This document shows, in pieces, positions 24,964 through 34,987 of a DNA stretch of 64,000 bases. Under the pieces are notes generated by a model that was not told the DNA's origin, searched no databases, and saw only the letters and a program-made list of their open reading frames with translations. The translations under genes and the position numbers were made by a program. Source of the stretch: Malus domestica (lineage: Eukaryota > Streptophyta > Magnoliopsida > Rosales > Rosaceae); assembly GCF_042453785.1 (NCBI RefSeq), contig NC_091670.1, forward strand, positions 39,815,501-39,879,500. The letters are read 5' to 3'. Each line of letters opens with the position of its first letter. Position 1 is the stretch's first letter.

Positions 24964-25881
24964 TGTTTGGGCCCAAAATAATAGTTTGGGCCGAGGGTAG
25001 GATCACTCTCGGCCCAGGAGGCCGGGCGGTAAAAGGACCATGGATCGGTCAACCCGTGGGAGTCCAAACCTAGGGCGGTTAAGACGAATCCTCGTGCAAT
25101 AGGGAGTCTCGACGGGATCGGATCTCCAGGAAATTAATCCAGCTTAGCTAAGGACTAGGTTCATAGTCCTAATAGGTGTAGGACTGGTCGAGGTGATCCG
25201 GAGAGGGAAACCTAGTCCGAGTAGGAGGTAAACTCGGACTCAAGGTTCAGTACTATAAATAGGGGACGCTGTGCATCAGGAAAGAGCCCTACAAAATCAA
25301 TACAAAATTGCCCTGCGCAAACTCTCACAACTTGTGATTTTTCTTTTTCTTTTTCGCTGACACATCTTCCGTTGGCATCAACAGCACTGTGAAAGCAACC
25401 GGTGATATCTTAAGTCGGCATAGATAGCTCTGTCACCGTAGAATCAGCCGATCTCGCAGCATCTTCCGTTGGCATCAACAGCACTACGGCGAGGACGACT
25501 GGTTACCTATCCAAGTCTCGGTCGAAAAGGATTTCCGAATCCTTATTGGTCGAGGTCATCTCATCAGCCTTCTCGGCGAAATGAGGTGTTACCAGGTTAT
25601 TGTATTCGGCACGTTGGAAGCCGAATTCGGTTCGTGAACTTCGCATTTTAGCAGCCTTGTCTTCAGGCTCTAGAACCCAAGAGGCCGAGAATTGTTCCTT
25701 CCTCGGCCGCAATCGCAAGACACAGAAGTCATCAGCGCGCTCAACGCAACATCAACAAATTTACTCCTCGGTCGAGCTCGGCCGACGAGTTGGCACGCCC
25801 CGCAATCACCGAAGGACGTAGTTAGCTTAGAAAATACTCGGCATGCGCGCCACGTAGGCTCTGTAGTTTCTAGGGTCAACA
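24964..25881 (+). mobile_element. 3' LTR of the gypsy element (918 bp)
   Basis: Starts TGTTTGGGCCC, ends GGGTCAACA, and is followed by the target duplication CATAC. A TATA box (TATAAAT, 25254-25260) lies in GTACTATAAATAGGG and marks the U3/R area. Downstream are three imperfect copies of an 'ATCTTCCGTTGGCATCAACA'-type unit (25364-25500), also present in the solo LTR at 14.4 kb. Confidence 0.88.
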
Positions 25882-25886
25882 CATAC
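25882..25886 (+). repeat. 3' target-site duplication CATAC
   Basis: Identical to 19187-19191. Confidence 0.85.
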
Positions 25887-26207
25887 GTTGATCGATCCCC
25901 TCTCTCTCAGTTCAATCCAAGAATCCATGATAGAAAAACAATGGAATCTAAATCTGAAGAAGAAAGGACTAGAGTTACTTGCCAAAGAATTTTTCCTGCA
26001 AACTTGCACCGTCTAGTCTAGGTTTAAGTTTAATGACTAAAGGAAACCATTACGTTAATCATCAGGTACCTTTAACAAATGTTAAAATGTATACATGATT
26101 CAATGAGATTATTAAAATGCTTAAGCCCATAATTATTCAAAGTAACTAAAACGATAAGGAACACAAATGAGACACTACAGTAGACAATGCAGATAGAAAA
26201 TTACCCT
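25887..26207. other. 3' flank of eIF3d
   Basis: Contains the probable 3' untranslated region of eIF3d next to the retrotransposon insertion. The element inserted only about 330 bp beyond the eIF3d stop codon. Nothing else is seen. Confidence 0.4.
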
Positions 26208-27899
26208 TCAAGCGTCAAGCGGCTTATCCTCAACATCATTCGCAGCAACATTCGGCTCAGCACCTTGCCCTTCCTCCGTGGGTGGCTGAACTTGCTCATC
26301 CTCGGGCAGTGGTTCCTCCACATAATCATTCTCAAAAGCATCTGGAGGCACCTCATAGATTCTAACTTGGGGCTTCGACGGGTCCTTAACAAGCACATAC
26401 TTGCCCTCACTTAATTTCATACACAAGTCCACAATCGACTTCACAATCCCCCACATACTGTTTTGGTTGAGATTAATCTGCGAGGCAAACTCCTTGGGCT
26501 TGTATCCTACCACAGCCAAAATCACATGGTTAAAGTGATCACGAGGATGAACCCTCGAAACGTAACCCAACTTCATCAAATCGGCACTGGCCAAGAGGGC
26601 TTGGGCAGTCCATTTAGCCAACTTGTTGGCATTGTTCTTAAGCTCAGTTGCCAATACAGCACCCCTCTGAGTCTCCAATTTCTGCCTCCAATCGACACCC
26701 GAATACTTGGGATCAAACTCATTAAGCGCATTCAGGGTCAAAAACGACCTCTGATTATTCACCTCCATAACACTTTGCACCTCACACCTCGCAACCAGAT
26801 ACATTCCCTCCTCAAGCTTCCACCTTCGGTAGCGATAAGCAACGGAAGCAACCTCCTCTCCTTCGTTTGCAAACGGGTTAGGCTCATCGAATGTGACCTT
26901 ATTCCCATCCCTAACCAAAACCTGCTGTGAAAAGTTCTGATTGATATAAGCAGCCTCGACACTCAACGAATAAGCTGAATTGATATCATCCTTAGCTTCA
27001 GGCAATGGCTCCTGAGATGTCTCGTGAACCGAAAGCAAATCCAATTGCGACCCATCACGTTTATCAAAGAACAATTTGTTCCCAACTTTCTGAACAACAA
27101 TATCCCAAGAGTAAACTGACCGGGGTGCGCACATAAGAGTCGAGAGAATGGTGTCAGTGGCAAAGACTGTGGCTTTATCCTCGTTTGCGAGGCGGCGGAT
27201 GACGGGGTCGTCAGTGGTGGTGACCTTGAAGAAGTTCCTGTTCTTGAACCGCTCGAGCCGCCTCTCGTTCTTGGGGGTGATTCGATCGACGGAGCGATCG
27301 TAGAACTCGAGTCCGCCGCAGAAGAGGAGATCCTCCGGCTCCGGAACCGAAAACGAGAGCTTCGAGAATGTGGAGAAGGGGATCTGTTCGAGCATGTTCC
27401 ACTCAGGTTGGATATCGACGGAAGATTTGAAAACCGCAGCTTCTCGGCGCGGGGCATTGACGTTGGACCGGTTCATGTTGTACTGGCGGTCACGGCGGGC
27501 TCGCTCCTTCTCGGCCTCGCGCTTCTTGGCCTCGACCTCCTCGTCGCGGCGGTGGGGGAGCTGTCGCTGCTGCTGGAACCGCCACTTGGGGCCGAATCTG
27601 GGCCGCGGCGGGGGCTTTCCATCGACGAGACGGAACGACGCGTCGTCATCGGCGGAGCCGGGGAACGACTCACCGTTGGAGAAGTCGAAGACGGCGTCGG
27701 ATGGGTTCTTGGAGCGGGCAGGATTGTTGAAGGTGCGGGTCCAGTCGGCGATCCGGCCGAGCTTCTCGGAGCGGGAGAAGGGAGCGAAGGGCACGTTTTG
27801 GGGCAAATTGGAGGTGGTGGTTGGGGTGGTTGCGCTGTCCGGTGGGCCCCACCCGTCGGGGTTGAAGGGGACGCCGCCGACTTCGAAACCTTCGACCAT
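26208..27899 (-). CDS. TIF3D1: Translation initiation factor eIF3 subunit d
   Basis: A single exon encodes 563 residues, close to the family's usual length, and plant eIF3d genes are typically intronless. I chose the ATG at 27899 (MVEGFEVGGVPFNPDGWGP) because the PDGWGP segment is the conserved N-terminus. The open frame continues upstream to 28121, but those residues look like untranslated leader. Family blocks are present: FAPFSRSEKLGRIADWTR, a Lys/Arg/Glu-rich RNA-binding stretch (RREAEKERARRDRQYN), RNFFKVTTTDDPVIRRLA, then the large cap-binding-like domain. The C-terminus is acidic, as usual. eIF3d is a cytoplasmic eIF3 subunit that helps recruit mRNA to the 40S ribosome and can bind certain caps. 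No defects seen. Confidence 0.97.
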   Translation of the reverse strand: MVEGFEVGGVPFNPDGWGPPDSATTPTTTSNLPQNVPFAPFSRSEKLGRIADWTRTFNNPARSKNPSDAVFDFSNGESFPGSADDDASFRLVDGKPPPRPRFGPKWRFQQQRQLPHRRDEEVEAKKREAEKERARRDRQYNMNRSNVNAPRREAAVFKSSVDIQPEWNMLEQIPFSTFSKLSFSVPEPEDLLFCGGLEFYDRSVDRITPKNERRLERFKNRNFFKVTTTDDPVIRRLANEDKATVFATDTILSTLMCAPRSVYSWDIVVQKVGNKLFFDKRDGSQLDLLSVHETSQEPLPEAKDDINSAYSLSVEAAYINQNFSQQVLVRDGNKVTFDEPNPFANEGEEVASVAYRYRRWKLEEGMYLVARCEVQSVMEVNNQRSFLTLNALNEFDPKYSGVDWRQKLETQRGAVLATELKNNANKLAKWTAQALLASADLMKLGYVSRVHPRDHFNHVILAVVGYKPKEFASQINLNQNSMWGIVKSIVDLCMKLSEGKYVLVKDPSKPQVRIYEVPPDAFENDYVEEPLPEDEQVQPPTEEGQGAEPNVAANDVEDKPLDA

Positions 27900-28140
27900 A
27901 ATTGCTGAATTTGTGAGATTCAGAGGAAGACAGTGGAAGTCGGAAGCTTTACTCCCGGTTGGGTTTGCGCTTAAAACCCTAGTGTGCGTACGGTTATCAT
28001 GCCATGTGAATTTACCGTTCTGCCCCTGGCCGTTATGAATTGTTGGTGATTCTGGGTCTTGAATATCGACTAAGGTACGGGGGGTTCTCCTAGTCCAATT
28101 ATATTTTATTAGGCCTCTCAAAGTTTTCGAAAATTAAGGG

Positions 28141-28533
28141 CACGTTTGGAAGTGGTTAGGGTTTTCTCCCAAATCTAGAAGTACCATTTTTATCTTTTTT
28201 TTTCTAAACAAACGATATTATTCATTATGGAAAAGGGATAAGTTAAGTCTCACAATGAACTAGTAATAATGTGGTTCAAATTCATCTTTCATGATAATCG
28301 AATCTAAGACCTCTCACTTACAAATGAAGAGGAATATCATTAAATCGAAATACTAAGTGACACCTCGAAGTACTTTTAAAATGATGGAAATCGTTTTTGT
28401 TGAAGATATTTTTAGAACCAATCCTTAGTAAAATGCAAGTGAATCCTGATAAAGCACTTCAAATACTTTTCGAAATCAAAAATATTTTATCTAAAACGCT
28501 TTTAGCCATTTTAAAAATACTTTCAAACGAACT
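28141..28533. mobile_element. MITE family G (copy 1)
   Basis: Begins CACGTTTGGAAGTGGTTAGG and ends TTTAAAAATACTTTCAAACGAACTC. The inner 'AAGTACTT', 'CACTTCAAATACTT' and 'CGCTTTTAGCCATTTTAAAA' blocks recur at 36421-36733 and 50537-50747. The CAAACGAG/CTCGTTTG termini are typical of a common plant hAT-type MITE. It lies in the eIF3d promoter region. Confidence 0.45.
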
Positions 28534-28932
28534 CTAAGTAATTACACAAAGTCTGATGCCAAAAACTAAAATAGTAAAAAAACAGTAGTTGAGAAAACTC
28601 TCGTGGTTTAATTGGCATCAAGTAAAGTACGAAAATAAAAATTAAACTAACAATTAAAATTATACTGGAAAATCTAATTAACAATTAAAATTCTGTTAGA
28701 AATTGAAATTTAACAAACAATTAAACGAATGTAAAATCCTAAACAACTAGGTAGATGTTGGTTACTAGACCAGTTGCCGAAGTTGGTGTTCCCACTTATT
28801 AACACGAGCTTCAATCATCTGCCATGTACATTTTCTCACAATACATTAGATGGTTGAGTGTTAATTTCATTAATTTTGTAGTTTCTTTCTCATTCTGAAT
28901 CACATTAATCAACTTTTTAATTGCGATATTGT

Positions 28933-29068
28933 AAACATAGTCATCAATCTGAAGAGTAATTTTGGTGAGACGATGGGCAACTCCATTAGCTTGTAGATAT
29001 AAACATAGTCATCAACCTGAAGAGAAATTTTGGCGAGACGATGGGCAACTCTATTGGCTTGGCGGCGA
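28933..29068. repeat. 68 bp tandem duplication
   Basis: AAACATAGTCATCAA at 28933 recurs at 29001, with about 60 matching bases following each. It duplicates the end of the RNase H-like pseudogene. Confidence 0.85.
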
Positions 29069-29390
29069 ATGTGGCAAAGTGCGACTCCAGTGCCCGACTT
29101 AAGCAAGGCCTTGGCACCTTCTACAATTGGACCAACCATTGTCGAATTGAGAGAAGGCTCTAGCAGCGCCGAAGTGATTTGGAGAGAATCATTCTCAAGA
29201 ATAAATTTTGATACCCCTTTCCGTCGTCCAAGCTAACCCCGCACGAACCGCCATAGCTTCAGCCTGCCGAGGGGAGAAAACATTGGCCGACTTTCTGACG
29301 AACGCAGCCACAAAGACACCGTATGAGTCTCTGACCACTATTCTTGCACCCCAAACTTTAAGGATTCATTCCAGGCTCCATCAAGTTTAC
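29001..29390 (-). pseudogene. RNase H-like (RVT_3 type) domain pseudogene
   Basis: Read on the minus strand, one frame gives ARIVVRDSYGVFVAAF ... FSPRQAEAMAVRAGL, the first half of a retroelement RNase H-like domain (catalytic-type D and E). A stop follows near 29198. The next frame continues as ILENDSLQITSALL ... CHIRRQANRVAHRLAK, the second half (D and the N-x-x-AH-x-LA signature). A single frameshift near 29200 therefore splits the domain. There is no reverse transcriptase nearby. Such domains come from LINE-type elements or domesticated relatives. It is a decaying fragment between eIF3d and the bHLH gene. Confidence 0.7.
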
Positions 29391-30466
29391 TCTGAGACGA
29401 CCGCTCGGAGGACGGGACCATTTGGGAAGTAGATTAGATATGTTTTAATTTTTGTGAAGCTAGCTGGTGGATTGTTATAGTTTTGACGGCCATCAATCCA
29501 TTTGAGTTATGTCTTCATAAGACAATACTAATTAAGCTAATTCTGAACCCTAAACCCTAGAATCAAAGACTTTTCATCACCACTTAATCTTAATTAATCA
29601 ACATTGCTCTAGCTGCTCCATATCGTATCAGAACTATTAATCAAGAATACTAAGGGCTTTCCCACATACACCAGCTGCTCCATATCGTATCAGAATTACA
29701 CAGCTTTTCCAGTCGCATTCTCTTTTTCTGCAAATTTCATTCCAGTACAGCCCAAAGATGCTCATACTGTCCACACGCACACACACATATAGCAAAACTG
29801 TTAGCACAGAGTCCTCTTTGACTCCAACTTAGTTGTAGACTGCATGATTATCTTAAATTTTTGTAATCACGATAGGACTTGTATATTAGATGTTATACAG
29901 TCCCTGTAGGACTCTCTGTAACTCTAGCAGATCTTGTATATTTATACTTGATTATGAACAATGGAATAGTGTGACTTCCATCAATATTATTGTTCTATAC
30001 TTACTGTGTTCTTCCTCTGATTATATATTTCTACAAAAATATATTCAGTTAAGAAATAATTAGATTCATGAGGTGTGACTTGCTACACTATAACTGGGAG
30101 AGAGTTTTAACTCGGAACTCAAACACAATAAATATCTATGGTGCCTAATTCTTCTACCTTTTAATAGATGTTTTGATGTAGGACTGAAATTAGTTCCTTC
30201 ACATGCAATAAAATCAAAAGAACGGAGCGATGAACAATCAGGAAATGTGATTGGAGAATTTGTAATTCAGATATCCCTTGTTTTGCAAGTAAGGAATCAA
30301 TGGTCTATCATTTTTCATTTTTTTTTCCAATAAACATTGTGATTTTCCTTGTTGTCTACCTGACTATATCTTCTATATATATTTCCATAGATTCAAATAA
30401 TTTCTGTCATTAAACTGTACGTAGTAAAAATGGTAACTAAGAAGAAATTATATACATAGAATGCTA
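29391..30466. other. Intergenic, no gene seen
   Basis: Contains a short duplicated phrase 'AGCTGCTCCATATCGTATCAGAA' in pieces (29608 and 29671). Otherwise AT-rich with no coding signal. Confidence 0.4.
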
Positions 30467-30508
30467 TAATATATATATATATATGGGATATATATATATA
30501 TATATATA
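30467..30508. repeat. (AT)n microsatellite
   Basis: Two AT runs are separated by GGGAT. A likely length polymorphism, just downstream of the bHLH gene. Confidence 0.85.
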
Positions 30509-30540
30509 GAGGCCATAGGACTTGAAAATAAAATCTTCAG

Positions 30541-30725
30541 ATCAACAAACGACATTAGGACTAGTAATTTTGATAAGCTTCAGGCTCATAATTAATTAAG
30601 AAGGCCAAATTCGGATCACCAAACGCCATTAGGACTCGTACTTTTGATAAGCTTCAGGCTCATAATCAATTAAGAAGGCTAAATTCAGATCAACAAACGA
30701 CATTAGGACTTGTACTTCAATGAAG
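30541..30725 (-). repeat. 74 bp tandem repeat, about 2.5 copies
   Basis: Units start at 30541, 30615 and 30689 (ATCAACAAACGACATTAGGA and variants), period 74. The array ends about 20 bp beyond the bHLH stop codon, so it probably lies in that gene's 3' untranslated region. Confidence 0.88.
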
Positions 30726-30745
30726 CAGATCATATAATTATAGGT

Positions 30746-31613
30746 TCAAAATGCACCATCTTGATCGTTCACAAACTTTTTTAGTCTCTCTGATATCCTT
30801 GCAGCTACTGAGCCTGCTGCTGCAGACTCTCTAACCTACAGTATATGCGCAGACTATAAAAATGTGTATAATTACAGTACAGTCTAAAAAATTACGATTA
30901 ATTGTGTGGTTGTTTGCTTAGTTACCTTGGAATGTATTGTGTGAAAAATAGTATCTTTGACAACTGAGAAACTGGCATTAACAATGTCGGCTCCCTCTTC
31001 TTGAATCACTCGAATCGACTCATTGAACATGAACTGGTGATCCAGCCCAGTTATCATCAGAACCCCTAGAGCTGAACCCATTTCATGAATCTCAACCAAT
31101 GGTGATGAATTTAATCCCTCGGTTATTGCTCCACCACTGCGGCCAAACCCTGCATTACAATGACTGCTCTTCTCGATTCCCATTAGCCTGTCTTTCTTCT
31201 CCCTCAGCTTCTCCAAGTTTGTCTGTAATTTTTTAATGTAGTTTACAGCATCATCTAGTTGATCCGGCAGCGATGCTTCCTGCAACAATAATCCCATGAA
31301 CAAAAACTCATTTCTTTTAGCATGCCTGTATTAGCAGACAAATGTTGTGTCGTTAGATTGTGTCTGAATTATCTAATCTTAACAATTACATAAACAGACA
31401 CGCAGTCTGACAAGAAAACATGATCTTAACAATTACAGTCTAATCTTAACAATTACACACCCACAAAGAAGATTCAGAGAGTGAGAGAGAGACCCTTGAT
31501 CGTTGGTGGGGAACAAGAGAATTGAGCTTGGAGAATAGAGCTTTCATTTGATTTCTTCTGTTTTTTTCTATGGTTTTCCTATCAGTTCTAGATGAACTAG
31601 GGCACTTCTCCAT
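30746..31613 (-). CDS. bHLH transcription factor, bHLH162-like
   Basis: Three exons, 31613-31494, 31279-30926 and 30835-30746, join with every boundary in phase 0 and give 187 residues. Residues 8-39 hold the basic region and first helix (SRTDRKTIEKNRRNQMKAL, SKLNSLVP). The second helix starts exactly at exon 2 (EASLPDQLDDAVNYIKKLQ, about 41-59) and runs into a KLREKK coiled segment. The C-terminal part (VLMITGL ... ESIRVIQEEGADIVNASFSV) looks ACT-like. I chose MEKCPSSS as the start because the upstream in-frame residues are hydrophobic leader-like sequence. E and the RR pair of the DNA-contact motif are present, but the usual His four residues before E is Arg. Nuclear DNA-binding dimer by family. 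The close match I recall is Arabidopsis bHLH162. Confidence 0.9.
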
Positions 31614-33497
31614 CAATATATTCCAAACTAGAAAGATGTCAAACAATATCCACCTGCAAATTGAAATACTTGATGATGATATATACAAATAAAAACAAAT
31701 ATTGGTCTTCAATTTGTGGTATATTGCGCGCCCTTATAATTAAGACGCTCAGCAAGAGGAGAGAAAGAAAGCCAAAGGTGAAAGCAGTACTATCACAAGA
31801 TGCTACTGGAAAAAGTTTACAGATTTCAGAAGGCAGTAGGACCCTTCCCTCTCGTTTTGTTAGAAGAAAATCTGTCTTATAACCAATTGTTTATAGTTTT
31901 AAATCTATTTCTCTCATTATATGACAGACAAATAATTGTATATATAAATGACCACATTTAGTATCTATCATTTAACAAGGTCCCACGAACCCACCATTGC
32001 CCTTGACCGGTCATTTGACAAAGGAAAACGCATTTACTACTGTGCAATTTTCGGCTTTCACAGTTCTTGTGCATATTGCTTCAAGTTATTGGCAGATTTT
32101 ACGTGAAACCTAGACCATTTATTTTAAGTTCAAATTGTGCCGATAGTAGTGTGAAAATGATGGGCTGGCATGTCACATTTTGCACCCCTTTAACCTAAAG
32201 AAAGCGAAATTCCAACGAGTCAATTTCTGCCATACAAACCTTGAACACATGCAAGGGACCCATCTTAGATCATGTAACGTAATGTAATACAAAAATATAT
32301 AATGCCTCATTCATTTTCTATTCAAAACCTAGTAATTTTAACACTCATTCTTTAACTTCCACCTCTCGTGAGTACAACGAACAAAACAAGGGTAAAACAT
32401 TCAATTTGGAGAATATATGATCAAACAAAGAAACCCGAAATCACTAATCTTAATAAACAACAAACAGCGAAAATAAATTAAACAAAACAAGATGAACTAT
32501 ATGAGCCAGAAACTTCCATTACAATGTTAATTTTCTTTCAAGGTTTTTATTAATCTTATGAAGTAGCTAGTTAACTAAACTGAGCTTAATTGTTCCTTTT
32601 CGTTTTCTCATATTTGAGTTTGCATTCTAAAATTCATAGATAATCCGTACTCCTGATCAACCTTATCCAACTCATATTTGGGTTGGCTATATTTCACTCA
32701 CTTCTACACGTGCTCAAAGAGGGTCGATCAGGCCCCCAAAGGGATGTTATTTCCCTTTTCAAGTAGGCATATAAATGTTATACATGTGATAAGGAAACCA
32801 ATAATTAAAGCTGATATACTGCTGCAACTTTAATCTGCATTCACATATTAAAAAATGGCGTTTCCCCCCCCCTTTTTTTTTTTTTTGTTCTTCTTTTCCG
32901 ACAGAAAACTTCAGGAGCACTATATGATTATCCGGAAACAGTATAACAAAGAAATATAATTCAAAGTGGCTTTAGGTGTAACTACCACATCCACATATAA
33001 GTGGTTGCTGTTTCTTGAGATTTATGAAACTAAAGTTACCAATATCTGTTTACTTTATATTAAATCTGAAAGGAACAAATGAGATGCATAGTCTCTCTAA
33101 TTCCCATACAACCTGGGTATCGTTGCTTTCTTCATGCACAAAAGGTGGAGACACATAGTCTCTCTTGATCATCTTGTTGTTCGATTTGATCCCTTGAGTG
33201 TTCAAATCTTTCTTGCTACGTCGTTTCATTTCTCACCACATATTCGTAACTAGCTATCATATTCTTAACTAAATTATCATAGGGATGATCTTTTTGAAAT
33301 GCGAATGCCTAGAAGTATCTAGGCTTCACAGTTGGTTTTCCTGTAGTAATCATTACAAAACCGAAATGATAGATAAATAACATAAGATTTCTTCACAAAT
33401 TACTGGATATGTACGTAATACAACTAAACACACTTTGTGATGCGAACAAGTTTCTTTTTTACACCTTCACTGGTTAGATTTATGGTCCTAAAACTAG

Positions 33498-33715
33498 GAA
33501 AAGTATACTCGCATGATTCTTTTTCTAGTCATCTCGTGATCTCATCCGTTCATTGTATATTGTACGGTTAGTTTTCGTTAGATACCATTCATATTTAATT
33601 TTAAATTTTAAATTTTAAAATAATTTCTGACCTTACGATGTACAATGAACGAGTGAGATCACGGAATCTTTAAGATCCCTAGAAAAATGATCCGGCGAGA
33701 ATCTTTTTTCCCTAA
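33498..33715. mobile_element. MITE family F (copy 2)
   Basis: The outer parts 'GATTCTTTTTCTAGTCATCT' and (inverted) 'GATCATTTTTCTAGGGATCT' match. The inner 'TGATCTCATCCGTTCATTGT' is inverted as 'ACAATGAACGAGTGAGATCA'. This gives roughly 80 bp imperfect inverted arms around an AT-rich loop. Confidence 0.6.
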
Positions 33716-34820
33716 AACTATGTGTCATCATCTCATCACTCAGCATTTTTTTTTTTTGCCCTGAACCCTAACCTAACCCTAGTTTTAGAACCAAAATTCC
33801 TACCTTTATAATAGATAATTTGATTGATACCATGCATAGTAACCAGATTGTTCCACTATAACAAAACCTGTCAATTTCATTGCCAGTGCTCGTAGACATA
33901 TTCATTAAAATTAAGCATTATCTTATCTTTCCAGTTTCCCCACATCCAAATCAAAATGTTGGCCTGGGCGGCAGAAGATTAAACAAAGAGCAAAGAAAAA
34001 GCGTTGAATAGTAATTTACCAAACCCTAATTTAAAAAATATATATTCACTTCCAATAAAAAAAAAACTCCATTTCTATCTTTTCGACAAAAAAATAAAAA
34101 ATAAAAAAACTCCAATAATTAGTTGGCATGGTATTTGCCTTGATATTCCGGGTGATTCTGTGATTTGATTTAGTAGGATTGAGATCCTTCGGATCTTTAT
34201 TTGGAGTTTACGGATCGAAAGATTCGAACTACTCAATTTCATTCCAACGTTCTCCATTAGCTCATCTTATTAGCACACTTCACAAAAATTCACAAACTCG
34301 AACGGCTCTAGTCTCTTTTTCTTGAACTCAGATCTCTTGGTCTGCAAACTCGAGGGAGTTCTCAAGTGGATCTCATTCTGTTTTGGTAAGTTTGGAGTCG
34401 TGCAAAAGGACCAAAAAGGGTCCCCATCCTTGTGGCATCTGCCATGAACTAAAGTTGATTGAATTGGCCGGTCTGCCACTAAAAATAATGACCAAGACTC
34501 GTACATAAGCACTTCCACAAAAATATGAAATATAATTAAAACTTTCATATCGGATGTCTATTTTTGTATCACAATTAAGTACTATTCTTTTGGTTGGTAG
34601 TGACTTTCCAACTTGCCACAAGACTCAAGTCATACATCATATGGTTAAATTCCCTACTGCAATTCTCCAACCAAGACAATTCATTGGATCAAATATTTGA
34701 CCATAACTTGCAGGAGCCAATTAGCTGGGTGTTAATGGTCTAGATTCCTCTTTCTTTCCTTTGGGTCCTTTCCTTTGGTACATGTTATGTGTTGGGATTA
34801 GGGTTGGAGAAAATTTAGGG

Positions 34821-34987
34821 TAGCGTTATCCACACATCCATTTTTATTTTATCCACACACCTATTTTTATTTCTCAGACATCGTTTGTTTGTTTTTTTTT
34901 TTTTTGTTTTTTTTGCTGTAGATCGAATAAATTGAAGAAGATTAATGATAAAAAATTAACAAGAGTGTGTGAAAAGTGTTAACCATA
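34821..34987. mobile_element. MITE family E (copy 2)
   Basis: Left end GTAGCGTTATCCACACATCC. The right end GTGTGTGAAAAGTGTTAACCAT is its imperfect inverse. The inner 'TTCTCAGACATCGTTTG' and 'TTGAAGAAGATTAATGA' match the sibling elements. Confidence 0.5.

Larger units (their letters stand above)
19192..25881 (+). mobile_element. Ty3/gypsy retrotransposon, 5' half deleted
   Basis: A 6,690 bp element with perfect 5 bp duplications (CATAC) at both ends. Its first 13 bases, TGTTTGGGCCCAA, equal the first 13 bases of the 3' LTR at 24964. Straight after them the sequence enters the RNase H coding region. The rest of the 5' LTR, primer site, gag, protease and reverse transcriptase are therefore missing. 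What remains, in order, is the RNase H end plus integrase (sense), an antisense PMD gene, a polypurine tract and one 918 bp LTR. A large extra gene between pol and the 3' LTR is a known feature of the Tat lineage of plant gypsy elements, which is my placement. Confidence 0.88.

Noticed and set aside
27370-28038. 222- and 166-residue plus-strand ORFs opposite eIF3d
   Set aside because: Shadows of the GC-rich N-terminal coding region of eIF3d.
27900-28121. 74-residue N-terminal extension of eIF3d
   Set aside because: The extension is not part of the family. The conserved N-terminus begins at 27899.
33757-33787. Telomere-like CCCTAA run
   Set aside because: Only two to three imperfect units, too short to be an interstitial telomere.
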